Of a stretch of 64,000 bases of DNA, positions 22,552 to 33,800 are shown in pieces; position 1 is the stretch's first letter; every line of letters starts with the position of its first letter. The notes below the pieces were generated by a model. That model was not told where the DNA came from and ran no database searches. It saw only the letters and a list, made by a program, of their open reading frames with translations. Source of the stretch: Cryptomeria japonica (lineage: Eukaryota > Streptophyta > Pinopsida > Cupressales > Cupressaceae); the NCBI RefSeq assembly GCF_030272615.1, contig NC_081409.1, positions 616,264,755 through 616,328,754 of the forward strand, read 5' to 3'. The position numbers were made by a program, and so were the translations under genes.

Positions 22552-24027
22552 CTAACACCATTTGAACTTCTCTATGCTCACAACCTTAGTTAAAGAATTT
22601 GCAACATTCATCAAAGTTTCTACTTTAACAAGCTTCACCCTGCCATATTCAATCATATCGCTAACAAAATGATACTGAACATCAATGTGCTTAGTCTGGG
22701 CATGAAATGTTGGGTTCTTAGCTAGGCAGATTGCACTCTGACTGTCACAATATGTTGTCGCTACTCCTTGTTTTATTCCAATATTTGAACACAGTCTCTT
22801 AATCCAAATGGCCTCTTTACAAGAATGAGTAGTTTCCATATACTCTGCTTCACTAGTGGACAAAGCAACCACGGCCTGTTGCTTACTCATCCAACTAATT
22901 GCACCACCAAATAAATTAAACACATAAGCACTAGTGGATCTTCTGCTATCAATATCACCTGCCCAGTTTGAATCCACATAACCATGAATATCAAGGGAAA
23001 TCATGTCTCCAACTGAATTACCATGATAACACAAAGAATATTTTGAGGTACCCTTCAAATATCTGAAGACTCTTTTGACTGCATCCCAATGAACTCTACC
23101 GGGATTAGACATATATCTGGACAAAACTCCCACTACTTGGGCAATGTCTGGTCTAGTACAGACCATAGCATACATCAAACTTCCAACTCCACTTTGGTAA
23201 GGCAATTTTCTCATGTCTTCAATCTCCGATGGGAATGTAGGACAATCTGCAACAGATAATTTCGTTCCAACTATAAAAGGAACACACAATGGTCTACAAT
23301 ATTGCATGTTGAACCTCTGTAACACTAAATTCATATACTTACTCTGGCCTAGCCATAGCTTTCTATTCACTCTATCTCTTTTAATTTCCATCCCAAGAAT
23401 GTGTTTCACTATACCAAGATCTTTTATTTTGAATTTAGTAGCAAGCTGAGACTTTAGTTCTGAAATCATACCTCTTCCTTTACCAATGAATAACATATCA
23501 TTAACATACAGTGCAATGCACAAGAAATGATTACCATAAATTTTATAATAAACACAATGATCTGATTTAGAACTCTCAAATCCCAAACTCAGCACATATG
23601 TATCAAATTTCTGGTACCACATCCTAGGACTCTGTTTGAGGCCATGGAGAGATTTATTTAATTTATAGACCCAATTACTTTTACCTTTCACCACATAGTG
23701 CTCCCATTGTGTCATATAAATATCCTCCTCCAAATCACCATGAAGGAAAGCAATTTTCACATCCATTTGTTCAACCTCTAAATCATAAGAAGCAACAATA
23801 GAAAGCAAAAATCTAATGGATGTCATTTTGGAAACATGAGAAAATATCTCACCATAATCAACACCCTCAACCTGAGAGTAGCCTTTTGCAACTAACCTTT
23901 CGTTATACTTCTCAATGCTTCCATCTGAATGAATTTTTTTCTTGAACACCCATTTGCAACCCACAGGATTTCGTCCTTCAAGAAATGGTACAAGATCCCA
24001 TGTATCATTCTTTTTCAAAGATGTCAT
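22552..24027 (-). CDS. Copia reverse transcriptase-RNase H, open frame but catalytic mutation (element B)
   Basis: The longest open frame of the window, 491 codons. RT: NDTWDLVPFLEGRNPVGCKW at the start, VEQMDVKIAFLHGDLEEDIY near residue 95, then the catalytic box at residues 174-177, which reads YVND instead of YVDD (nt 23508-23497, GAT to AAT). RNase H: GYVDSNWAGDIDSRRSTSAY, ISWMSKQQAVVALSTSEAEY and TTYCDSQSAICLAKN hold the acidic residues. The C-terminal ANSLTKVV has N where ADxLTK has D. RT copies the element RNA into DNA in particles; the Asp loss should abolish this. The polyprotein start is upstream, so the first Met here only marks the open stretch after a stop at about 24028. Confidence 0.85.
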   Translation of the reverse strand: MTSLKKNDTWDLVPFLEGRNPVGCKWVFKKKIHSDGSIEKYNERLVAKGYSQVEGVDYGEIFSHVSKMTSIRFLLSIVASYDLEVEQMDVKIAFLHGDLEEDIYMTQWEHYVVKGKSNWVYKLNKSLHGLKQSPRMWYQKFDTYVLSLGFESSKSDHCVYYKIYGNHFLCIALYVNDMLFIGKGRGMISELKSQLATKFKIKDLGIVKHILGMEIKRDRVNRKLWLGQSKYMNLVLQRFNMQYCRPLCVPFIVGTKLSVADCPTFPSEIEDMRKLPYQSGVGSLMYAMVCTRPDIAQVVGVLSRYMSNPGRVHWDAVKRVFRYLKGTSKYSLCYHGNSVGDMISLDIHGYVDSNWAGDIDSRRSTSAYVFNLFGGAISWMSKQQAVVALSTSEAEYMETTHSCKEAIWIKRLCSNIGIKQGVATTYCDSQSAICLAKNPTFHAQTKHIDVQYHFVSDMIEYGRVKLVKVETLMNVANSLTKVVSIEKFKWC

Positions 24028-25485
24028 TTCTTATTTCATATAAATCTTCTAGGATTCTGCATCATTCATACCTAATGACTCTTCTAGAGATTTCGGTTCA
24101 TCCACATTAGTATTCAAAGAAAAAATACATCTCCAATCATCAAGTGAATACCTTTTAGGTGGTTGTCTATGTCTTGTAGACCTTTGAAAAAGCTGAGTTG
24201 GAGGTTCTTCCTCCTCTTCTGAAGATTCAAAGCTACATGAGCTCTCCTCAACTTCTTGCCTATCTAGGGGTCTCAATTCAACTCTTTCATGCGTAGAAGG
24301 AAATTTAATCATATCTTCCTTTTTAGTCTGCTCTAGCTACAATGTAACAAAAGGAGACTTAATTTCTCTAAAAGTAACACTTCTACTATGAATTACCTTT
24401 TGTGCAACAGGGTCCCAAAGCTTATATCCATTCACACCATAACTATACCCGATGAAGATACAATTCATAGCCTTGTTCTCCAACTTTGTCTACTTCTCCT
24501 TTGGCACATGTGCATATGCCTCACAACCAAAAACTCTAAGATGTCTCAATGAAGGCTTGTGATCCGACCATGCTTCCATAGGTGTTTTATAAACAAGGGT
24601 TGATGTAGGAGACCTATTAATTAGGTAGCAAGTAGTGGCAACAACTTCAACCTAAATTTTTTGTTCTAGACCAGCACCACTCAACATACTCCTAGCCTTC
24701 TCCGCCAGTGTCGTGTTCATTCTTTCTGCAACTCCATTTTGTTGTGTAGAATACAAAGTTGTATTCTATTTATTAATGCCATAGTCTTTATAGAATCTAT
24801 CAAAATCATTAGAGAAAAATTCACCGCCATTATCAGTCCTCAAACTTTTAATTTTCTTTCTAGTTTGCAACTCAACCATTCCTTTAAATTCTTTAAAATG
24901 ATAGAAAACTTCAGATTTACTCCTTAGAAAATATACCCATGTCCTTCTACTAAAATCATCAATAAATGAAACATAATATGTGGATTTTTCAAATGAAGGA
25001 ACATCTCCAGGACCAAACACATCAGAATAAATAAGATCCAAAACACCACAAGTTTTATGAGAACTCGAGTAAAACTGAACGCAGTTTTGTTTTCCATAAA
25101 TGCCATGCTCACAGAAATCAAAGTCAAGATTACAATCATTCAAACCTTCAAAAAGGTTTTTTATTTTTCAAGGTCCTTAGATGCTTTTCTCTAATGTGGC
25201 CAAGCATTTGGTGCCATAACATAATATTCTCTACAGGTAACTTGTCTTCAGAAGAAAGAGAACCCATAGGTACCCAAAATCCATTTCCATTGCTGAAGGT
25301 GAAACCCTAAAATCTTCCACAAGTTTACTTTTTATAAAAGTGCTATTACACTCAACAGTGTATGTATCTAGCTTATACAAAGTGTTGAACCTGACACCTC
25401 TAGCAATTACCATAGCACCCTTAATCATATTACATCCTTCTTCAGAAATGACTACCCGCACACCCGCATCTACCAATTTTCTCAT
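24028..25485 (-). pseudogene. Copia integrase and hinge (element B)
   Basis: Minus strand. GAG-pre-integrase at 25485-25231 (GVRFNTLYKLDTYTVECNS). Integrase core at 25143-24766: DLIYSDVFGPGDVPSFEKST, YVSFIDDFSRRTWVYFLRSK, SLRTDNGGEFFSNDFDRF, then after a stop QQNGVAERMNTTLAEKARSM, so all three D, D, E positions are recognisable. The C-terminal part includes FGCEAYAHVPKEK. An acidic hinge (24312-24049, FESSEEEEEPPTQLFQRSTR) joins to RT. Broken by about six stops. Confidence 0.85.
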
Positions 25486-25497
25486 AGATAAAATATT

Positions 25498-26550
25498 TCA
25501 TTTTAATCCAGGGATATGCAACACATGATTAATTATTTTTATTCTACCATCAAAAAACCTGATTCTAACTTTACCTCGACCAACAATGTCTAAATGTGAA
25601 TGATCACCCAAGTACACCTTACCTCCATTAATTTCTTCATATTTAGAAAACCAATCTCTATTAGCAGTCATATAAAAAGATGCACCTGATTCAATTAACC
25701 AGACATCATTACTTGCATGAGTCGCCAAAGCTACAATGAATGCATCACCATCTGCCTTCTTGAACTCAGAATCAAAATCAATCTTCTTATTTTTCTTCTT
25801 GTTTTCTTATTTGTAGTCCTTACGGATGTGACCTGGTTTACCGTAATTCCAGCAAATGAATTTGGACTTTCCAGGAGATTTTGATCTCCCTTTTGATTTG
25901 GACTTATCGCGCTTCTCATTCTTCTTGCCTTTCTCCTTAGGTCTTCCATGAATAGTTAGGGCTTACTTCAAACTGTGGGATACCTTCATTCGCATCTCTT
26001 CACCAAGTAGGGCACCCACCACATCTTCAAACTTCAAAACAACAGAAGTACTACCGATACCCATAACAAGAGAATCTCACGAATTAGACAAAGAACAAAG
26101 CAAGATCTGGCATTTCTCCTCTTCGTTCATCTTAACAGTAATAGATACTAATTGAGCCACCAACATATTGAATGCTTCTAGGTGGTCTGCAATTCATCCA
26201 CCATATTCTATCTTCAAGGAATACAATTTATTCCTCAAGAAAACCTAACTTAATAAATATTTCGCTTGATACATTTCACCAAGCTTAGTCCATAGCTTAT
26301 TTGCAGTGTTTTCTTCATGGACATTGATCATAATAGAGTCTGTCAAGCACAGTCTTATTAGACCCTTGGATTTTTGGTCCATAACATCATACTGAGCTGC
26401 TACAGTAGGTTCTGAGGGCCTTTGGACATTCACATCAACAACATCCCATAGATCTCGATCTATTAGCAGATCTTCCATCTTCATCTTCCACATCTCAAAA
26501 TTCATTCCATTAAATTTTTCCACCTCAATTTTCCTTGATGAACTTGCCAT
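25498..26550 (-). pseudogene. Copia gag and protease (element B)
   Basis: Gag starts MASSSRKIEVEKFNGMNFEM at 26550, a typical copia gag start. Then GLIRLCLTDSIMINVHEENT, a stop at 26245, a Lys-rich stretch, and the knuckle CWNYGKPGHIRKDYK, in which the last Cys is replaced by Tyr. The protease (25728-25498) has VWLIESGASFYMTANRDWF: the catalytic D-S-G has become E-S-G. Inactive on two counts besides the stops. Confidence 0.85.
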
Positions 26551-26659
26551 CTAAAAATTCCCACAACAAGATCAAAAGTGTCTTTTGCAAAAGTTCCCAC
26601 TCAAATCTAGATTAGTTAAAAATCCCCAACAACCCACAACTGAAACCAAAGGTGATCAA

Positions 26660-26671
26660 GCTCTGATACCA
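26660..26671 (-). promoter_or_regulatory. Primer-binding site of element B
   Basis: Plus strand GCTCTGATACCA, the exact complement of TGGTATCAGAGC, the initiator-methionine tRNA primer site used by many plant copia elements. It is two bases from the 5' LTR. Confidence 0.9.
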
Positions 26672-26673
26672 CT

Positions 26674-27545
26674 TGTAAGGAAGTTAAGTAGCAGAACAAC
26701 TTCCTACACTAATCTTGAGAAGAGGGTAATGCAAAAACTTTTACAAATATTTACAATAGTTAAAAAAAATACAAATAGATATAATAACATTCAAACCATA
26801 ACACAATGATTTACGTGGGGAAAACCCTTTTAGGAGGAAAACCCCACACTCCAAAAACTGCCCAATATATTATTCAACAATCAAAACAGATTACAATATA
26901 CTTGTAGAGAAAGCTCTTCACATGAGTACCACTAATTAGAGATTCAAAGGTAACTCAATATCCATAACTCTTATACACAACCTCTATCTCACGCACCTCA
27001 TATATAGGAGATACAATACAAGAAACTGTTAAACGGTATTACAAAACCATGTGCTAAAACCACCCAATAAGGTGTAGCCGAGCTTATCTCCCTTCTAGAT
27101 GCCCTATGATGTGTCCCTCCCTTTTTATAGCTCATTTATGTGTCTGATGTATTTTATATTTCCTATTTCAAGAGTACAAACTTCTGGAGGCCATAACTTG
27201 AGAACCGTGTGTCCTATTGATGAACCATTTGAAGCGTCAGAAATCCCACAAAGTGTTCTAATTCCTCGTAAGTTTCTACACCGCTTATGCACACTTTTCA
27301 AGGCATTTAGGAGCCTCTAAAGTCTTCAAAATCAAATTTAAACCTTTCGTTGGACCCCTCCAAAATGGAAAATTAAATATCTTCAAAACTAGTTGCGATC
27401 GCATGACGTAACTTTACTGGAATGCTTATCTAGCCAACAAGAAGCTTCAAGGAGAATTTCACACCATTTCGTGCTCAAATAAAAACTTACTATAAATAGT
27501 AACCTCATGTAAATGCAAGGTTGAGACACCATTTTCCCAATAAAT
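26674..27545 (-). repeat. 5' LTR of element B
   Basis: Starts TGTAAGGAAGTTAAG beside the primer site and ends CCCAATAAAT before CTCCT. It drives the element on the minus strand; a TATA-like CTATAAATAG lies at about 27490-27499. The ACGTGGGGAAAACCC / GGAAAACCCCAC motif is at 26823-26857. Confidence 0.85.
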
Positions 27546-28950
27546 CTCCTAAGTCGGTGCAGCCTAGTTATTCGTTATCGCTTCCTGCATCAACTTCTCC
27601 TTCATCCATTTCAATGCAAAAGAAGGTGGTATCTCTTGCTCCTTCATCATTGGGGGTTGAGGTTAAACCCACTCCCTCTATCATACCTCCTTATCCATCT
27701 CGGACTGTGCGGCCTCTAGTGGTGTCTTTTGTTCCCACGTCCACCCCTAATGCGGATAGGGGGGAGGTGCTCACGACATCCAAGTCTATGACCCACCCTC
27801 CCTTTGAGCTCTCAATCTTGGCCAATATCCCTTGGCCTTATCATTATCATAGGAGGAGGCATTCTCCTCACTCTTGTTCATCTCCATTGGATTCACCTGC
27901 CATTGTGAATATCGTATGGATCGTATCCACTGGGCCTTCTCTTGTCCTTGACATGGTTTCAGACGCCTTGCCCAAGGAGCATGATGCTCCTGAGTCCTCT
28001 CAGGATTTCATTGGTGGCCCTCATCTCCATCGTAATTAGTATACACATGAGCGTAAGCACTATCGACGGGCCATGGCTTGAGAATGCAATGTTGCTCTAT
28101 AATATGTTGGTGCATTTTCAACATCCAACTCTATCATATCAGATCCTATTTCGCCATCTACTCCTATTTCTACATCATCTTTTGTTTAACTTCCCCCTAC
28201 TTCAGGGCCTATCGATGAACCTCCCTCTAAACGGGTGTAGGATTTCATTGCTCCTTCTTTGGAGCCACCCCTCATTATGTCTTTTCGAAACATACCATCA
28301 TTGTCTCGGCCCATTGATATGCCATACACAAGTTGTACCTAGCGTAGCTTTGTTTGTTCCCCCAGTTTCACAGTTGTTCTACATCAAAGTTTTCATATGG
28401 TCCTTCAGCCTACTACAGTTGATACGAGACTTGTTTCTCCTATCTATTCCAAATGCAATTTTAAGCAGAGCCCCATCCTGGAGTTTCGATGGCGGAAATC
28501 CTCACAAGTATGTTTCTTGTCCCTTTCTCTGCCTAGTTTGCCTATTTATGTGTGTGTGGTTAAGAAGGCTCCACCTTCTCCTTAGTTTGTCACTCCCCCT
28601 CTTCTAGAGGCTGGCAATCCTATTCTTGTTTCCTCTCCTCCGACTGAGTCACTTGCTTCCTCTATGGATACTTACTTGTTCAACTCCTTGAAGGACAACT
28701 CGAAATTGTCTATGATATTTTCGTGATTGTTGACCCTTGCCTCCTCCGAGCTTGTGGATGCCAACATTGTTGTTGCTTCGTCCCTTGCCCTTACTGCTAG
28801 TGAGGTTCTTGGTGATGCTCTTATAGTAGTCTCTCTTTGAGCTTGTCCTTCTTCTCCCTATGATCTAGATTGTGAAGACGATGATCTCCTAAGGAATAAC
28901 CTTTAGGATGTTTATCTTTTATCTCCTTCTTTTTGCATGCGATCTTGATT
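27546..28950 (+). pseudogene. Ser/Pro-rich ORF of element A, downstream of protease
   Basis: I do not recognise a family. Reading from KSVQPSYSLSLPASTSPSSI at 27551, one frame stays largely open to about 28039, and the same frame reopens at 28397-28585. It is rich in Ser, Pro, Thr and Val without obvious domains, ending in an acidic patch (YDLDCEDDDLLRNN) near 28870. It follows directly from the protease once B is removed. It occupies the place of RT in other gypsy elements but has no RT motifs, so A looks non-autonomous. Confidence 0.45.
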
Positions 28951-29741
28951 GTGTTCCCCTATGCTTGCTTTATATTTTCGTTCCCTCTCAGAGGACCTAG
29001 GTTATTCCGTAGGTGCTTGGATATGGGAGGTTGATTGTATTTATCTATTATGCTCACTCGAAGGATCTGAGTTACTCTGTACGTGCTTGGATACAGGATA
29101 TTTTTTGTCGTGCATCTTCTTGTATTTGTCTCTCTACTTCTTCTATTTGTCATATATTGCTTTGCAATATTCGGGAATGATGCAAAGTGTTGGGGTCATC
29201 CTTGGTCTTCTTCCATGTTGACCCAAATTTTTATTTTGTCTTTGTCTTCATGTGCTCTTCTTTAGATCGGATAACTTTGGTACTATGATGATAAACCCAT
29301 CTCGCAATCGTATTACATATTTTTTTCACTGCTATGGGTTCTGACGCCAAACTATTAGATCCCCCTATCCTCTTGCATTCATCATTGATGTTGTGGACAT
29401 TTATGTGTCACTAGGTAATAGTGGCATTCCATGAAAACATATTGCTATTTTGACATACCACAACTACTCTTCTCCTTAGAATGACATGCCTTTCATGCAT
29501 ATCATTCTAAGGGGGGGGTCATCATATATACATTTTTGCATGATCTACAATTTTTATTTAGCCTCTTGCATTTATGTTTCTTGTCAATTGCTTTTTTATG
29601 CTTGCCTAGGTGGGGGCCAAACCACTTGATCCACCCAGATGGGGGCCAAACCATTTGATTTATCTCTTTTGTTCGCCTTTGTGGGGGCCAATCTACTACT
29701 TATCAAATCTATCTTTGATCACCCAATTGCATGGCTACTAC
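28951..29741 (+). other. Non-coding 3' region of element A, left of the C insertion
   Basis: No gene. Contains a 69-bp-spaced imperfect duplication (GGACCTAGGTTATTCCGTAGG at 28994 and GGATCTGAGTTACTCTGTACG at 29063, each followed by TGCTTGGATA). It also has three copies of TGGGGGCCAA (29611, 29640, 29682) resembling the purine tract at the far end of A. Confidence 0.55.
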
Positions 29742-30854
29742 TAACTCTTAATTTTTCATTAAATGCTAACAACCTTATGGTAAATTTAGTGATGGGGGGC
29801 CTTTTGTGCGAGACTCACTGAATGACCTTCGGGTTTGAGAAGCTGACTCTTCATACAATTGGGAGAGAAAAGGGGAAGAGGAAGACTTAAAAAATCTACA
29901 CTACTTGGGCGATACGCCATAATATTTTTGAAAACACTAACATCATATGAAACCTAGATACACTAAGTTTTAAATCTTATTCAAAAATCTACATGCTCGA
30001 CATCATTAGAGAAGAAGATCAGACAACACTCTATTTAACATAATATGGAATTCACCATTCATCCAATAGATAACAAGTTTTAAAACATAGTTTAATCTGT
30101 AGAGTCTCACGACCCATATCATAAAACTTAACGAATCTGAATTTACATCACATCAATCAATTTACTAAGTTTCAAATAAAACAACCATAGAGGCCATAGG
30201 CACGATCAGATGTGTTTATTATTCACCTAATTTAATTAACATAAAGGCTTCTCAATGAGCCAAAGTCTAAAAATGTTCTCTCTGAAGTCTGAACCCCTAA
30301 AAAAGTAGGAAAAAAAGGCCTATATAGAGCCCCCGACTCTTAACAAATGGTATGCAAGCATCAAGAAAATCCTAGCAACCACTTCTGACAAGAATCTCAC
30401 AGTGTGGTACTCCACGAGATGCTACCTAGCGAAAATGGCCTTCAAAGTTGTTACCTCAACTGCATCATGGCAACCCTTGCACCTGCCAAACAAGAAAATT
30501 GCAGTGCAAATAGCATTCTAGTTCACGAACCATCATGGAAGACACGCAGCCACTCGAGGGAGACCTAAAGTCGAGCGCAAAAAGAGAACTTGAATGTGCA
30601 ATGCGGGGGAACCAAGTGTCTCTACCAACACATGGAAGATGGTGGGGCCAGGAAGCATACGTCGAAGAAAAATCCAACACCATGCAGCAGCTCTGCGTCC
30701 TCTCAACATTAGGTGAGAATAGCAAGCCGCTTAGAGAAATGTCAAGATACCACTTGCCACGTGTGAGCGATCCGAAGATCGGGTCAAAATTAAAGGAAGG
30801 GGCTGAAACTTTACCAAAATGTCGCACACGAACCATTCCAAAAGAATATTAACA
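29742..30854 (-). repeat. 3' LTR of element C
   Basis: Matches 59241-60352. The canonical TG at the left border is TA here. A TATA-like CTATATAG is at 30320-30327, readable on the element strand. Opposed short reading frames at 30465-30852 recur in the other LTR because the LTR is duplicated; I do not count them as genes. Confidence 0.9.
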
Positions 30855-30859
30855 TTTCT

Positions 30860-33800
30860 TGGCGACTTAATGGGGAATTTTGCCCGTGAAATTCTAGAAC
30901 CCAAAATTGTTGGTTCAGAGACTAGACTTCGTGCTTGAACAAGGAAAATAAGATCAAAGACCTGTTGCAATGGAAACCAATCATCTTTCGAGGGTAACAC
31001 TTGATCTTCCAGATTCTGGCAATTCTGGTCCAAACAGATCACTTCATCGAATGACAAGCTTGCTGGTTCACCATGGACCATCTTCAGGAGTGCGTAGAGC
31101 TGGGCCAAGGGTGCAAGAGACTCTCGAATTCCTCTGCCAAAATAGGGCTGCTAAGGCATTATAGGAAAGTTCGATCTTGCTGCAATTTCTCAATTCAATT
31201 CATAACTTGCTCAATCCCTAGCACAGAGCCATCTGCAAGAAAAGGTGAAGGCAGACCCAGGAACACAAAATTCTCTACACATGGCTTGATATCTGGAACC
31301 AAAATTTTCAAGGATTCAAGCATTGTTGATGTTTGCATGGTTTCCCTTTGCTGGTTAATGAAAATTTTGGCCTTCCTAATTAATTTTTTGCGATCTGCCA
31401 CTCTTTTTGCTCTTAATTCCTCATCTGAAGCAGCATACAATAGTTAAATCAAACTCTGGGCCATGGGGAGTTTAGGACCAATGAAAAGCATAATGTTATC
31501 AATAAGAGTGCCTGCTCCAGCATAGAGAAATTATGCCTCACCCAAGAACCTCAGGACGGGCTGCAGCGAAGGGCAATACTGCTTGATCTTCTCCCAATGA
31601 AAAACATATAATTTTGCCACGACCGGGGATAGATCCTCGAGAACTTCCAAAGGGGGAGGGAGATGAGATAAGCGCATGATTTCATCATCCTTTTCTCTTA
31701 TCTCATTCTGGAGATTTTTGCATTTGTCCTGCTCATGGGACACTTGATGTTCCAAAGTGAGGATCTTAGTACCTCCATCTTGAAAAGCCTCTAGAAGCTG
31801 CATTGTACAATCCTGCTCTAGCTATAATAATCTCTCTATATCCTGGAATTTCTTCTCAGTATGTTCCAAGTTACTCTTCTGTGTCTCACACATTTCTATT
31901 TCAAACTTTTCTCTCTCTTCAAAAAGTGTGAGTTGTGTTTCGCTCAGTTGCCGAGCGTATTCTTCCTTCAGGCGGACCTCCTCTCACAACTGAGTATGAA
32001 ACTGGGTAGCATCTTTGGAAGCTACTTTGAGTTGTTGTATCTTTTTCTCCCTGTCCTACAATTATTTCAATACCACATTCTTTGTCGCTTATTTCTCTTT
32101 CAATTGAAAGCTCACATTGTTCAGGGTGGACTGCAACTTCCCTTTTTCAGAGTTGGCTTGAGTTAACAAGCCCTAAAAGCGGTTTATCTTGACATTTCTA
32201 GCTTTTTCCTCTTTCCTCTGAGTATCCAATTGTTCTCTGAGGTGGATGATCTCTGCTTGCATCTTGTCCAGATGATGACTCTTCTTGATGAAATCTAAAG
32301 ACACCACCTTCAAAGTTTCTTCCATCATTTCTACTTTATCCATAGTTGTGGCATTTGAGAGATTAACCCCGACAACATGTAGAGTGTAATCATTGGGCTT
32401 CATTTGGGCCTCCGACTTGTTGACCTTTGGGAACATGGTTGCAAAAAAGAGATTATTACTATCTTCATTGAAATGCATCTGCACATGTGGTCGGACTAGC
32501 TTAGCACCATCTTTCTCCTTTCTCTTGCGTACCTGGCTAACTTGTACAGATTTGGAAAAGGAAACTTGATGATAAAAAGTATCTCGGACTGGAATGGCTT
32601 GCCCTGAAAATGCTGCACCAGGAGGGACAACATAGGGGAAATAGGAAATAGGGTCAGCGAAAGTGGTTTGAATGGGTTGTGCTAACGTGGTCGGAGAGAA
32701 CAATGGTACAAAGGGAGAGGCTTCAGAAAGAGAAGGATCAGCGGATGTTGTACTGAATTTTGGGGGAGGAGTGGACTCTCCAAAACTAAGCATACGTGAA
32801 ATGATGGTTGTAGCAGAAATCTATGAGAAAATCATTGCAGGAAAAATGACATCGGAGGTAGGGAGTGAAGAAATGACCTACGATGACATGACTTGAGGCT
32901 CAACCGATGTCCCAACGGGGGCTAATGTAAGAGTAGTAGGGACATTGAGTAGACATCAACGCAACTTGGGGAGCTGAGGTTACTACAAATTGAGCTGAGA
33001 CGAAGGGAAGAGTAGAGCATAGCTGACCCGTAGAATCCATCGGTTGCTGAGGGAAAGGAGGAACCACAGGGGCTTGAGAAAACAAACCCTTCTTCGTTGA
33101 ACCCAGATATTGTTTCTTCTTGGAAGGGGAATCGGGTATCTTCTTCTCAGCTGATCTCTTGGCAGATTGGGAATAGGGCTTCCGAACTGAGCAAACGAGA
33201 GAAACTTAAATGTCAGTTCCGGTACCTTTCTCTTCTATATTTATAATCTCATCATCCTGGGGTTGAACCTCGTCAGGGGAGGAGTCATTACATGAGGACT
33301 CGTCACTTGTCTCTTCTTTTCACTTGTTATGATTACACCATTCTTTCTCAAAATAATCATCAAAATGGGCATTCCCCAGATTAGCCAGAGGCTGATTAGT
33401 CTCCTGGCGGTAGATCTAGAAATCATTTCTCTTCTTTTTTGGCCAATGATCAATTTCCATGGCCTGCCACACGTTCCAAGGATTAGGCTTAGTCGGATTG
33501 TGTCTTTGAAAGATATGGTAAAATCCAACCATGGGGGGCGCTCAAGGACAGGAAAGTCACTAGGACCCACATAAAGTCTTGGATCATTCACTAGCGGGCA
33601 GTTGTGTCCCTCCCATGAGTTTCGTGGCACATGCTTAATAGCATTTTTCCTGTGTTTACTGGACAAACAGTCATCCGGGTCATAGCTCCATACATCATCC
33701 AAAACTACCAAGCCTAGTTGCACTAGCTTGGAGGTCAGGACCCTCTCTACGAGGTTTCTTCGCTCAAGAATAATAGGGCCAATAACTTTGTGGTCCTTAG

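Larger units (their letters stand above)
21598..27545 (-). mobile_element. Element B: near full-length Ty1/copia retrotransposon inserted in A
   Basis: LTRs at 21598-22463 and 26674-27545, primer site and purine tract in the right places, and gag-protease-integrase-RT-RNase H in copia order on the minus strand. Flanked by CTCCT at 21593-21597 and 27546-27550 (the outermost T can be assigned either to the LTR or to the duplication). Removing B rejoins the codons GCT CCT AAG of element A. LTRs differ at roughly 13 percent by eye. Internal stops and active-site changes make it non-functional. Confidence 0.9.

Noticed and set aside
27099-27320. Short plus-strand frame inside the B LTR
   Set aside because: Lies within the LTR, lacks motifs, and the other LTR copy has a disrupted version.
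30465-30852. Opposed frames in the C LTR, recurring at 59911-60339
   Set aside because: Conservation is explained by LTR duplication; both strands are open at once, with no domain.
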